The notes: generated by a model not told the origin, from the letters alone. A stretch of DNA of 64,000 nucleotides from Podocnemis expansa (GCA_007922195.1 ML682013.1:22384645-22448644); one strand, 5' to 3'. Positions 47,960 to 58,613 are shown, numbered from the stretch's first letter. A program made the numbers and translations.

Positions 47960-48866
47960 AACTATTTCCAAAGACCAGGCAGTTTTAATAGTACAGTTGG
48001 AAAAAAGAAACAAAAACCTGAGGGGGTGAGAAGACATTTTAATTTCAGCTAACTAGTTGGGAAGTCATGCTGAAACTGCACATTATTCTCTAAGCCAGCA
48101 ACAACTGGTTCAGCATTTTATGTAACATCTAATGTTCCTTATATTTTTCTAATTGACTTTAAGATTGAAGGGTACATCCTTTGGGGGTTGCCATAGATCA
48201 CCTTCAGGATCTTTCTTACAGCTACTTCAATTAATAAATGAAGCAATTGACAGAAATTTGTTTCTACCATTCCCCATAGCCTTACATAGTTGATTATTAT
48301 AGGAGCGCATCATACAAATTGTTACCAAATCATGCTGGAGTACTTTGAGGCCTAAAGCCTCATATGCTACTTGAACCTACTTTTCACAAAACTATAATTA
48401 AAGACCTTTATTTCCTTTTTCTCTCATTCAACTCTTTATTATGAAAGTAGCTGCTGAAAGAGCTATAGACATGGCTTAACGCTCAAGTTCAGCTGCTGAT
48501 CACTATCTTATGGTCCCTATAATGAACAATTAAAGTATAACTTGCCCATAGGTGAAGTGTCTGTCCAACCCCTGACGATATTAATCTTATGCTTTGAGGC
48601 ATAAAAGTTTAAAGTCCTTATGTATGTTTGTATGTGGACGTTCTCATTAGCCGTGCGTGAGTGCGCACGCCCCTTGGTTTCAACCACACTATAGGCAAAG
48701 TCTGTCAGCAGCTTTGTGTCATGTAGTGGCTAATGTTGTAGAGTTTGAAAAATTTTGGCTCAACTACTGAGTGGGTCAATAACCCCAATTTGTAAAATGA
48801 AGGTAGCTAGCTGTATATGGCTATAAGCTGCCTTAAAGCCCCTTAGGTTGACTTAAGCAAAGCCTA

Positions 48867-49020
48867 GGCTACATTTACTGTTTAGTAAGCTAACGTAAGC
48901 ACGCACTTAAGTCGCTTTAATAACTCTCATTTTCAACTTGATTTAATTTTTAAGTTGATGTTATTAAGTCAATTTAAGCTGATTTAGCCTGGGATTTGGC
49001 TTAAGTCAATTTAATTGGCC
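48867..49020. mobile_element. Degenerate left end of a palindromic (Harbinger-like) element
   Basis: GGCTACATTTACTGTTTAGT resembles the family terminus GGCTATGTCTACACTG. It is followed by decayed TTAAGTCGACTTAA-type units (CACTTAAGTCGCTTTAATAA, TTATTAAGTCAATTTAAG, GGCTTAAGTCAATTTAA). No right terminus was found before 51.7 kb, so the element is either much longer than its relatives or truncated. Confidence 0.55.
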
Positions 49021-49119
49021 TCCTGACTATCAGAAAAACTGTCCTGGCAACCAGGAAGTGCCTACCCTGGCCAATCCCAGGGCAAGATAAAGCCCAGCCT
49101 ACCCTGCTCCTCACCAGAA

Positions 49120-50330
49120 TGAGCCATGATGTTGGCTATGATTGCAGCATGGTTGAGGGGAAAGCCAGGAAGTGGAACCCATCCTGGCCCCACCAGGAGG
49201 TCCTAGATCTCCTGGCTCTTTGTGTGTGTGTGTGTGTGGGGGGGTGACCCATACATGCCTGGGTCCAGGACAGTCAGAGGGACCGGGAGGTACAGGGGCA
49301 TTTCCAAGGCCCTGAAGGAGAAAAGCCACACTTGTGACACCCAGTAGGTGAGGGTGAAGACCAAGGCCCGCTGTCAGGGCTGCCACTGGTTCCAGGAGGC
49401 GATATGGTGCTCAGGGGTAGCCAGCCCCATGTGCCCCCTACTACAAGAGGTTCCATGCCTTTCTGGGACAAGAGGCGGATACCCAGCCAGCCCACACCCT
49501 TGATTCCAATGAGCACCCCCCCCCCCATGACAATGACCAGGTGGAGGGCTCAGCGGATGAGGATGTGGTGCTTGTTTGGTGGAGTGGTGGGGCCAGAACT
49601 CTGGCACAAGGCATCATGTCGGCCCTGGCCAGTGCCACCTCAGCGCTGTTCCCTGCCTTGACACCAACCCCAGGGACACAGGAGGAGAGCTGAGGAAGAC
49701 CCAGCTGAGCAGACATACCACCAGACCCCTGGTACATGTGCCAATGAGTGTGCCCACCCTGCGGGGCAGGCAAGTGGGACAGGGACTGCAGGGGACAGAG
49801 TCTGGGGGCAGGCAGGGTCCTGCAGGGAGGGAGTTATTGGAGGCGCACAGGTGCAGTGGGCTATGTTGCTGGGGGGGGCGGAGCCAAATGGGGTGGGGGC
49901 AGTGTGGGTAGGCGCACCACACCCAGAGAGCATGCACCCAACACCTCCGGCACATGACCTCAGGCAAGGACCACCCCCCCCCGGGGCAAGGCTGCCTGGG
50001 ACTCACCACACTGGGCACTGTACCGGCCCTGTGCAGCAGCGAACAGCAGCATATATTAAGAGGTCTCTGTCCAAAAGAACAGGGGAAATGGGGCTGGGAC
50101 AGAAGCAGCTCTCAGGCTGCACGCCCCACTACCTAACGGGAACTCTCGTTCTTTGCCTTTGTCCTGCAGACTGTGTACCCATAGCACTGGCCACTCCTGG
50201 CGTGCGCCTAGCCCCGACCAGGAAGAGGCGGGGGGGGGGGGTAATCCTTCCAGGAAGGAGTGTCTCAAGGACCACCTCCAGCTTGCAGCGTGTGCTGAGG
50301 AAATATTTCTGAGCCTGGCGGCAGTGGCAG
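49120..50330 (+). pseudogene. Decayed Myb/SANT-like DNA-binding protein, possibly of a Harbinger element
   Basis: The frame starting near 49167 reads RKWNPSWPHQEVLDLLAL, resembling the first helix of Myb/SANT-like domains with its Trp/Glu/Leu pattern. A (TG)n tract then breaks the frame. The next part (about 49248-49344) reads YRGISKALKEKSHTCDTQ, a stop at 49345-49347, and VRVKTKARCQG, again in line with the second and third helices of this family. Acidic and Gly/Pro-rich sequence follows (near 49530-49560). Harbinger transposons encode such a protein beside their DDE transposase. Immediately upstream lies a family-type terminus (48867), so it may be the relic of a longer relative of the MITEs. 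An independent host MSANTD-like pseudogene is the alternative. Frame breaks and homopolymers (C runs at 49517, 50438; G run at 50228) exclude function. Confidence 0.45.
49217..49246. repeat. (TG)n microsatellite ending in a G run
   Basis: About ten TG units followed by several G, located within the decayed Myb-like coding sequence, where it disrupts the frame. Confidence 0.9.
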
Positions 50331-51703
50331 CACAGGCATTGGGCACACAACGCACTTGCCCTGAGTCCTAGTGCCCGTGCCCTGGGTCTGGCAGCGAGCT
50401 GAGGCCCGGCTTCTGCCTGGCCACAGAGGTCCAATACACCCCCCCCCCCCCCAGTGGAGCTGGGTATTTGGGACCAACCCGGGCAGAACCAGCCCCCTGC
50501 AGGGCTGGGGATCCACGGCCCGCCCAGCTGCAGAGGCTGGAGCTTGCTTTGAGGCGATGAATCAGTCCTTCCCTGGAGGACAGATCGGGCGCAACAGGGC
50601 TTTTTTTCTGCCTGTATGCCCCAGTACTGTTTACCGGGCCCTAATTTTCCCCGACCACCCCACTGCCCAGCTGGCAGCAGGGTTAAGCATGGCAGAGAAA
50701 GGCGCGGGTTTCTTTTCGCCTACTGAGTCCAGCCTCTAGCTGGGCAGTGGGGCAAGGAGTAATGCATGGCTGTGGACCAGGCCAAGGGTTACCACCTAAC
50801 AAAGCATGCAGAGGAGAAAAATATAATATTACTGTATTGTGTTATGGAAATGGGTAATGATTAATGAATGCATGAAAAAACAGAGAACAAGTTGAACAAC
50901 AGCTATATTCTTAGACATATTAACGGTAAAAAGATGTATAATACAAACTTGTGTAACACATTAAAGTGAGTATTGTTATGCCTCCACAATTTCTGGCAGC
51001 AATGTTACAATAGCATTTAATTGACCAAATTATACCATTCAAACTAGTAAAGCCTAGTCTTGCTATTTATCAGCTGAACCTGTTTTTGTCAGTAGGCTAT
51101 CATTGTCAAGAATATGTGAGTTAAATGCCTCACATGACATGTCATTCAGATTATACTGAATTAATATAGTGCCCTTCACAGATTTACCTGATACTTGATT
51201 CCTCTCCTTAGTCCACTGAGCATAGATAAGAGAGAAAACCCATTCTACACTGGCATTATGTGCAAGAATGCTGAAAAAAAACCCAATTCGGCAATTTTCA
51301 ACAGTTCTGTAAAGCAGCCCACAGTTTCACCCTAGCCCCCCCCCCACCAGTGCCTGCCCCCATCAACCCAGCTACTGCCCAGGCCGTCTTACTGGTGGGG
51401 AACACTGGGAACAAACAGTGGTGGATTAATCACTATCTTGCTTGAGAAAGAGCTGGGTGGCGTGAGTATTGGCAAGGAATAAGTAAGAGGTGTTATCTCA
51501 AAAGGGCTGCAGGCTACTGCAAGATGACTCAGAGTCTGTCTGTACACAAAGATTAAACAGCTTTATACTGGTGTAAAGCAAGACAGCCGTCATCATGGCT
51601 TGTAGAGGCATATAAAAGCAAAGTTTAGCCCTCAAGAGGTATTTTCATTATACCGGTATAACTACAACAGGATGGCTAAAGCACTGACAATTTTTATTGG
51701 TAT
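50331..51703. other. GC-rich sequence grading into AT-rich unannotated sequence
   Basis: 50331-50750 is GC-rich and continuous with the preceding pseudogene region, with a run of about 14 C at 50438. 50751-51300 is AT-rich and featureless. Around 51330-51410 is a C-rich fragment resembling the interior of the hAT-like element at 35.3 kb. Nothing coding was recognised. Confidence 0.4.
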
Positions 51704-52147
51704 AGCAAAAACAAGAGTCCTGTGGCACATTATAGATTAAGGCTACATCCACACATAGATCATTATTTCGAAATTAGTTATTTCGAAACAAAATCCTTAT
51801 TTGAAAATTAGTTAATTCAAATTAAGGGAAAGGCTGCTTGCATAACAGCTGTTAGTTGGAAATGGTAAGTTCGAAATAAGGCCGTTTGGACATGCTGTTT
51901 TGAAACAGTTGTTTTGAACCAATGGCGGTGTTTCGAAACAAGAAGTCCAAACGGCATTATTTCTAAATAACAGCCGTTTCAAAATGAATGGGATTTAAGC
52001 TGTTTTGAAATGAGCCTGTCATTTTGCAATACAAAAACATCGTGTGGCCTTTCAGTTTTTTTATTTCAAAACAACCAGTGTTGTTTTGCAATAAAAGACA
52101 CATGTGGACACACCCTAACAGAGTTCTTCAGGCAAGTTTTTGTGCAT
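51704..52147 (-). mobile_element. Antisense PLE tail split by a palindromic MITE
   Basis: 51704-51740 (AGCAAAAACAAGAGTCCTGT, GGCACATTATAGATTAA) is the reverse complement of the PLE tail end; 52116-52147 (TAACAGAGTTCTTCAGGCAA, TTTTTGTGC) continues it. The MITE at 51741-52115 interrupts the segment corresponding to TTGTTAGTCT of the sense tail. Confidence 0.75.
51741..52115. mobile_element. Palindrome-rich MITE, TTATTTCGAAATAA type, TSD TAA
   Basis: The left end is GGCTACATCCACACATAG and the right end ATGTGGACACACCC, with TAA at 51738-51740 and 52116-52118. It is filled with TTATTTCGAAAT and TGTTTTGAAACAG units. Removing it and one TAA restores a continuous PLE tail, which confirms both limits and the 3-bp duplication. 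Confidence 0.88.
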
Positions 52148-52361
52148 AGTAGAATCTCAAACAATGAATGTTGCTGAAGCGAAGGACGAAAGCATCCTTT
52201 CTATTGGCACAGCACACAGAATTGCCCAAACCACAACAAAGGTAACAGCTTGACTTAAAATGCCCTGGTGAAAGAGCATCTCTCGATAGTGGAAAGACAG
52301 TACAATTGAAAGATGCTCAAACAACAGCAACAAAAATATGAGAGCTCTGTATAATAAAAAA

Positions 52362-52560
52362 ATAATGGGATCAGGTCATGTTACAGTATGCCATGTGTTG
52401 CACTCCCCTGCTTTTATTTTCATCCAATTCTGTAAGTTCCCCCATCTCTTCAACGCTGCTGACAAAAATGGGATTTTTTTTTCTCCCATGGAAGCTCATG
52501 CAGTAAATAAAACAGGTTAGTCTTTATAGTACCACTGGCCTCCTTGCTTCGTTTGCCATA
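52362..52560 (+). mobile_element. PLE tail with short antisense start
   Basis: 52362-52390 (ATGGGATCAGGTCATGTTAC) is the reverse complement of the tail's GTATGACCTGATCCCAT, after which the sense tail begins (CACTCCCCTGCTTTTATTTT, CCAATTCTGTAAGTTCCCCC, GGTTAGTCTTTATAGTACCA). This is a third instance of an inverted start among the PLE copies. The hammerhead boxes (CTGACAA, GGAA) are both mutated. Confidence 0.65.
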
Positions 52561-52639
52561 GCCCAGGACAAGTTTGCATTGCAATCCCAGGATGTATGTG
52601 GCTGCAGTGTGGGTACCTACACCGCAAGTATCTACTAGT

Positions 52640-53280
52640 TCACATTAGCTCTCAGGAGTCAGACAGCGCATACCACACAAAAACCAGGGGCCAGGGCAGC
52701 TAGCCAACCTCATCAGGCAGCCAAGGCAGCTCAGCTTTAGAAGCAGGTTTGGGAAGGGACCTGCCGAATAATTCACAGCCAGGGAGCCTGCCTGCCAGCC
52801 TGGGGTTGGAGTGGACGCTAAATGGCTCCGGCCCCGGCAAGACGGACACACTCTGCATGCACCGCTGGGGCTGGTAGGGGCATGACCTCCCCAGGCCAGG
52901 TACTGTTGCGGGAGGAAGGTGGCTGGGCTCATTCCTTCCCACTGCAGCCCCCTGAGCTGGCCGGGAAAGCTATTTTTAAACTGCAGCCCAGACTCCAGGT
53001 GTCCAGCAAAAAAGCTGGACAAAATGCAGTTTTTCTTAAATGCCTGGAGGACAGAGAATGGCAGGGCAAAAAGGCGGCCGTGTCCACCTTTTGCTGGCCG
53101 TCTGGTAACCCTAGACAGGACTGAAAGCCAGCCCACAGTCACCTGGCAGCTGTGGCCAGGCTGCAGCTTTTTCGAATCTCCTGCCCAGAGCAAAACCAGA
53201 ATTCTGGCTCACAGTGGGAACAGCCTGGCCAGGGTGTGACTTTGGTCTGGCTGCCTGAGCAGGCAGCTCTGCTCAGGTAA
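52640..53280. other. GC-rich sequence of unknown type
   Basis: Composition changes sharply at about 52640. Near 53080-53125 the string GGCCGTCTGGTAACCCTAGA resembles an inverted terminus common in old DNA transposons (TAGGGTTACCA type). Open frames on both strands are composition-driven. Confidence 0.35.
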
Positions 53281-54384
53281 GGTGCGGGAGGGAGAGCTGG
53301 GGTCTGGGAGCCAGTGGATGAATGGGAAAGGTGTGGCGGGGGGGCTTGGGGAGTGGCAAGATGATGATGGGATCAGGGAAGGGCACAAATGGTTGGGGAA
53401 ATGTTGGCAAGGGAAGGGGCAGGCGACATAAGAGGAGTAGGGAAGGGGGTTCAGGTGTTGGGGAACTGATGGGCGGTTGGGGCAGGAGGAGGATCAGGGA
53501 GGTGGCACGCGGGCAGGGAAGGGGTTGTGATGGTGAGACATCGGCTGCTGCCAAGAGGAGCAGGAAAGGGGGCACAGAGCAGGTGGGAAAGGCGCTAAGG
53601 GGGTGGTAGTGGGGAGCAGGTGAGAAAACTAGATGGTGGTGGGGGATGGCAGTGATGGAGGGCCCCAACAACCCTCCCCCCAACCCCCACGCTCTTGCAG
53701 GTGTACTAGCCACTTTGGGGGNNNNNNNNNNNNNNNNNNNNNNNNNNNNNNNNNNNNNNNNNNNNNNNNNNNNNNNNNNNNNNNNNNNNNNNNNNNNNNN
53801 NNNNNNNNNNNNNNNNNNNNNNNNNNNNNNNNNNNNNNNNNNNNNNNNNNNNNNNNNNNNNNNNNNNNNNNNNNNNNNNNNNNNNNNNNNNNNNNNNNNN
53901 NNNNNNNNNNNNNNNNNNNNNNNNNNNNNNNNNNNNNNNNNNNNNNNNNNNNNNNNNNNNNNNNNNNNNNNNNNNNNNNNNNNNNNNNNNNNNNNNNNNN
54001 NNNNNNNNNNNNNNNNNNNNNNNNNNNNNNNNNNNNNNNNNNNNNNNNNNNNNNNNNNNNNNNNNNNNNNNNNNNNNNNNNNNNNNNNNNNNNNNNNNNN
54101 NNNNNNNNNNNNNNNNNNNNNCAGCGGCCCCGTCCCCCGCTGGGGATCCAGGGCTGCGGCTGTGGGCCTGGCCTCCAGCGGCCGCTTCCAGCTGCACCGG
54201 GCCGGGCCAGGCTAGGCTGAGCTGCACTGCAGCGCGGGCAAACTGGCGGTGGCAGTGCCGTGGTCTCTCCCTGGCCCTATCCCGGGCCAGGGGGTGTGGC
54301 CTTTTGGGTGGGGGTGGGGCCTGCCCTCCGGGGGCGGGGCTGGGCCCGTGCCTTGGGTCTTTCCCCGCCCCAGCGACGCCCCTG
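53281..54384. other. GC-rich, G-strand-biased block with a 400-N gap
   Basis: 53281-53721 is strongly G-rich with repeated GGGAAGGGG-like motifs. A gap of undetermined bases follows, then 54122-54384 is very GC-rich with GGGGGCGGGGC boxes and ends AGCGACGCCCCTG, like a hAT-type terminus (CAGGGGCGTCGCT inverted). No left partner terminus was found. It may be a GC-rich transposon interior or a CpG island; the sequence does not decide. Confidence 0.4.
53722..54121. other. Assembly gap, 400 N
   Basis: Four hundred undetermined bases inside very GC-rich sequence; open frames drawn across it are meaningless. Confidence 0.99.
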
Positions 54385-54589
54385 CACCTCAGTATATGTG
54401 GACTGCTGCTTTATGCTTGGCATCCAGATGACTAAACCCGACATGGTGCATGAACAAGGGACAGTGAGGTGTTTTTCTGCTTAGTTCTTGCCAGGGTCTG
54501 ATATAGTAGAAGAATTCAGAGCCTCTGAAGGCAAACTTACACAAAATGGCTGGGATGAGACACGTCCTTCTTGTGACAGTTAGCATTGC

Positions 54590-55140
54590 ATTTAAAGTAC
54601 TCACCTGTGATGTAGAAAACTCCTAGTTCAAGTTTCCCCACTGGCTGACAGGGAGTAGGAATGTGAATCAGAATCTATTACTGCTTTAGTGACTGCCATA
54701 ACCATGGGAATGTAAGGCATGTACCTAAGAGATGACAGATCACAGTCCAAATCTCTTCTTCCTCTCATGCAGTGGTGAGAGGAGGATACGAACTGTTCCC
54801 ACCCCCCCAATGCACATATATAAATTTGAGGGTTTTACCCTAACCACTAGGGTAAATTTATGAAGGAGCTAGGCAGAAACAGCATAAATACCGATTTCCA
54901 TCTGCAGCTGAAAAATCCCACAGCGATATAGGTGCGTCCCGGGAGACCAGACTTACGTACTGTGAGGGCTGGCATTTAGGACACACACCAGACAGCTTAG
55001 GCAGGTAACTATCCAGTAAAATGCTTTCTGTGAGTCCCATTCTTAGGTTCCTATCTCTCCCCATTCATTCTATATGGACCTTGGGTCCCTAATTCAGGCT
55101 TTGTGAATTGTGTTGATTTTCTAGGGACCTAAAATGTAGC
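54590..55140. repeat. Old interspersed repeat remnant (LINE-like), family unnamed
   Basis: Contains strings typical of an old sauropsid repeat: GGATACGAACTGTTCCCACC, CCCTAACCACTAGGGTAAAT, GTTCCTATCTCTCCCCATTC. No coding sequence was recognised. The limits are approximate. Confidence 0.4.
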
Positions 55141-55503
55141 AGGGGTCTTGCTGAAGTAACATGAAAAGTGGGATAACGTGTGGAAGAATTATTGTTTGCA
55201 AGCATGCACCGAGCCCAGGTGGCAGGCAGAGCCGGTGCCTGTGGCCTCTGCCGCCAGGCGCCCACCCAGGCAGCAGTTGCCAAGCTGGGGAGCTTGGGGA
55301 GCTGGCTCCAGGATCCCCCATGGGGCTGAGAGCTGGCAAGCTCCGCAAGCCAGCTCCTGGACCCTGGCCAGGCAGCAGAGGGGGTGCACCACGGTCCCTC
55401 CCCCACTGCCTGAACAGCAGCAGGGGAGTCAGGGCGGGGGGATCCCTGCCCTGGGGGTTGTTTTTCCCTGCCTGGCTCTCCAGGTGAAAGCCAGGCAGGG
55501 GAT
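55141..55503. other. GC-rich sequence
   Basis: 55196-55503 is GC-rich with open frames on both strands and no recognised motif. It may be an insertion in the left half of the MITE whose right half follows. Confidence 0.35.
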
Positions 55504-55701
55504 TGGGTGTCATCATTGCCACACCTCCCATGGTGCCCCTCTGCTAAATTGAACTAGCAAGTCCTGTGTTTGGACTTGTTATTTTGATTTGGTAGTTTTT
55601 GCTTATTTTGATTTAAGTGAATTCAAAATAATGATTTTATTTTGAAACAAACATTTCAAATTCACTTATTTTGAAATAATCCTCTACGGGTGGACATAGC
55701 C
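55504..55701. mobile_element. Right part of a core-bearing palindromic MITE
   Basis: Begins inside the shared core (CACACCTCCCATGGTGCCCC, GAACTAGCAAGTCCTGTG), continues with TTATTTTGAAATAA-type palindromes and ends GGGTGGACATAGCC. The left half is absent or displaced by the GC-rich sequence upstream. Confidence 0.7.
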
Positions 55702-56391
55702 ATAGTCATGTGATATGCAACTATAATACTTCTGAAGTCGTTTGTCTCAAACATGTGCCTTAAAAATCTTAAACCTGTAATTCTTGTGATTATTACGGAG
55801 GTGCAGGAAAGAATCTACTGCCAAAGAGCAGTGGTAGATCTTGTGCAAGAGGTCTACAAAGCAGAGACTGTGGCCTCAGTGAATTGCATATAAGGTTTAG
55901 GCACCACCCCACATAGGGGCCGTGCTGAGGAAGGGCAACTGGACCAATTTTTTTATAAGCTTCATCTACAGTAATATGTGGTATAAGTTGAAAGTGGGCT
56001 GTGGCTACTCTTCTGCACATTGTATTTGGGGGGTGAAAAGGCCACACTGCATTGCATCTCCAATCTAGGTTCTGCATTATGGTTTGACTTTACATCCCAA
56101 GTCTTCCTGCACCCTTGTATTACTCCAGAAGAGGCGACACAGGGAGAGAGACCTGCCAAAGAATATATAGCCTACCTGTTGGCTAGACAAAACTAACAAA
56201 TGCCCTGATGCAAAATGGTATGTAGTCACACAGCTAATCAGCATTTGAATAGTCCCACTGAATCAACAAGACTATGTGTTTGAACTCAGATGCAAGGTGA
56301 ATTCAGATCCTATTTAACAGCCTGTTCTGACTGTGCCCTTGATACATCATCAGTTTGACACAAGTTGCTCACTGTTCTGCAAAAGCACATT
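55702..56391. other. Unannotated sequence
   Basis: Nothing recognised. Confidence 0.45.
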
Positions 56392-56964
56392 GGCTATGTC
56401 TACACTATAGGGCTCAGTTAAGTCGGCTTAAGAAAGATTGCTGAAAGTAGACTTTATTAAGCTGGCTCAGCATGTCCACACTCAAAATGCCAGGAGACTG
56501 CCCACTTCCACACTGGCAGCTGCTAGGTCGCCTTAGGAGTGGTGCATTGTGGATATCTGGCCCACAGTGCCCCACAGCAGAGGTGCCCCTCTCTTTCAGC
56601 CACTCCTTTACCACCAGAAGTGAGTGACCACACCACCCTCCATATTGTGTGTGGCAACAGGGAGCCCATGGGGGCCAGGGAGCCTGATGTAGCCCAGTGA
56701 GGTACCAGCACAGCACGCCACACCCTCCCTGTGTTGCCCTGACTCCTCTGGCTCTGGACCAGGTGCTGCAGGGCAAATGCCAATGCAGAGGCAGGGCGCA
56801 GCAGGGGTTAAGACTCAAACACTAGGAAACAGCACATAGAGGAAGGTGAAGTAAAATTATCTGTTATAATGGGGAAAAAAATCCATAGCCAGGATTTAAT
56901 CCTGCTGTCACGCACTCTAATCTAAAAGAAATAGCAACTTGCTTTTTCTTTCCATGTGCTATTT

Positions 56965-57178
56965 CCCAGTGTTTGAATCTTAACAACTGCTTTGATTTGC
57001 TGTTAGACTGTGACCTGAACTATGACTTAGACTCCCCTGCATTTATTTCCTACCATTCTGTAAATTCTCCCATCTTCAGACTGTCTGATGAAGTGGGATT
57101 TTTTCTCCCATGAAAGCTCATCCAATAAATAAATTTGTTAGTCTTAAACAGTGCCTCTGGACTCCTTGTTTGTTTTAC
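56965..57178 (+). mobile_element. PLE 3' tail nested in a MITE
   Basis: GTGTTTGAATCTTAACAACT, GATTTGCTGTTAGACTGTGA, CTCCCCTGCATTTATTTCC, TGTCTGATGAAGTGGGA and TTTGTTAGTCTTAAACAGTG follow the same order as in the other tails. It ends at CTCCTTGTTTGTTTT. No coding part. Confidence 0.82.
57085..57128 (+). ncRNA. Best-preserved hammerhead-like core
   Basis: CTGATGA, stem II GTGGGA...TCCCAT (with a G-U pair), then intact GAAA, then GCTCATCCAATAAATAAA. Both conserved boxes are exact. The short stem III hairpin is weakened (GC..CC) and the cleavage-site U is not evident, so activity is uncertain. Stem I was not verified. Confidence 0.55.
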
Positions 57179-57187
57179 AACAATATC

Positions 57188-57490
57188 ACAGGGGTCATTT
57201 GAGAAGGGGAGACACACAGGGTTGGTCGGAGAGGGGGAGAGACAGGCAGGGTCAGGCTGAAAAGGGCAAGGGGGAGACAGGGGTTTGGGCAGAGAAGGGG
57301 GAGCCACCCAGGGTCTAGCAGAGAAGGGTGGGGGGAATACACACAGATTCGGGCAGAGAAGGGGGGGGCACATGGGTTTGGGCAGAGAAGGAGTGAGACA
57401 GGCAGGGTCAGGCTGAGAATGGGGGAGACATGCAGGGCAGGCAAAGAACAGGGGAGACATGCAGAGTGGGCTGAGAATGGTGGACATGTC
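57188..57490. repeat. G-rich minisatellite, units of about 30-40 bp
   Basis: Repeated variants of GGCAGAGAAGGGGGAGACA followed by CAGGGTCAGGCTGAGAA-like sequence, at least six irregular units, strongly purine-biased on the plus strand. The long minus-strand open frames rich in Pro/Cys over it are translated repeat. Confidence 0.75.
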
Positions 57491-57715
57491 AGATCGGGCT
57501 GTGATGCCCGGTCCTGCTCAGAACGGGGGAGATCAGTCAGGGAACATGGGAAGTTTAGCTGTGGTCCACACAGCTGGGAACACTCCTAGCTGTGTTGTGC
57601 CTTCTAGCCAGCCTCCATCCCCATGTTTTCTGTGGTTGGGAGGCCAATTAAGTCAACTTAAGGCAACTTCCCGTCCACATTGCCTTAAGTTGACTTAAGT
57701 GTAGACATACCCATT

Positions 57716-58613
57716 GACGTTAGCGGGGGCACATGGAGCTGCTTGAGACTTTTGCATGGAGCGGGTTGTAGGACCAAGACCGTGATTTGAATGCTTTACA
57801 TATACCATTAGATTTTTACTGTTACACCTGAAATGTACACGTTTGCAGATTTAGAGATGGGGATGAGGCTGCATGAAGCTATTGCACTTTAAGGTATAGT
57901 GTGCACTAGTGAAAGTTACTCTTCCCTCTACTACCATATGCAACACAGGCAGAGCAATTGCATTACTTTCCCACTATTAATTATCACTGAAAACATCTGT
58001 GACATATAGCATGCCTGAGAATTTATTCTTTAGTTAAAATCTCTTTACAGAGAATTTTCTTAATCTCTACTCCTTTAAAATGGCGCTTGAATATTTTCCC
58101 TTGTCTTTACTCCAGCATTTCAATAGTCTTCCTCTTTTATTTCTACCTTTCAACTTCCTTTTTAAAAGTCCTCCCTCAGTTCTCCTCTGATTTCTTCTCA
58201 TTCCCTGGTTTTTATAACCTGCTTTTAAGCTTCTTCCATCTCTCTTCCAGAGTTGCTTTTTTCTCCTATCAGCCTTCGAAATATCAGCTCTACTTTGCCC
58301 TTGTCTTCAAATCTGTAGGCTCTTTCTAAGGGCAGTAACACCATCCCCTGGCTTTTGGTAGCTCAGATCCTCTAATACCCAGGCACAGTCACCAACTGCA
58401 AAAATTATACAAATAATGACTCTGCAAACCCATGGATCTGCAATGGCAACAAGTGTAAAGGAACCACACTTAAAGGTCTGTATTCTTTCAAAATCAGTGT
58501 AAAAATCAATAAAGCACCTTAAATGAGCTACACTGGTCACTGAATTGTGTGCTCACAGTAGCTAGAGATGGAAGAGCTCCTTCCCAGAAAGGTCATTCCT
58601 GCTCAGAGTAGAA
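57716..58613. other. Unannotated sequence
   Basis: Nothing recognised; there is a pyrimidine-rich stretch at about 58090-58270. Confidence 0.45.

Larger units (their letters stand above)
56392..57712. mobile_element. Long palindromic element, TTAAGTCGACTTAA type, TSD ATT, with internal insertions
   Basis: The left end GGCTATGTCTACACTATAGG pairs with the right end TTAAGTGTAGACATACCC; ATT is duplicated at 56389-56391 and 57713-57715. Left subterminal units (TTAAGTCGGCTTAAG) and right ones (TTAAGTCAACTTAA, TTAAGTTGACTTAA) belong to the same subfamily as those at 3.3, 11.8 and 59.1 kb, and the inner segment CACACTGGCAGCTGCTAGGTC is shared with them. At 1.3 kb it is about three times the usual length because it contains a PLE tail, a minisatellite and GC-rich sequence. 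Confidence 0.8.

Noticed and set aside
48648..48670. CGTGCG/CGCACG inverted repeat
   Set aside because: Six-bp arms are too short to be notable without conservation evidence.
49374..50739. Many overlapping open frames of 60-153 codons on both strands
   Set aside because: GC-driven; the only family-like signal is the decayed Myb/SANT-like region, which is broken by stops and a microsatellite.
52645..53713. 182-codon and 146-codon minus-strand open frames
   Set aside because: Compositional artefacts of GC-rich and C-rich sequence; opposite-strand frames are equally open.
53633..54227. Three open frames of 173-195 codons across the N gap
   Set aside because: They are open only because undetermined bases have no stop codons.
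57050..57487. 145-codon minus-strand Pro/Cys/Leu-rich open frame
   Set aside because: Translated purine-rich minisatellite; repeats at the protein level mirror the DNA units.
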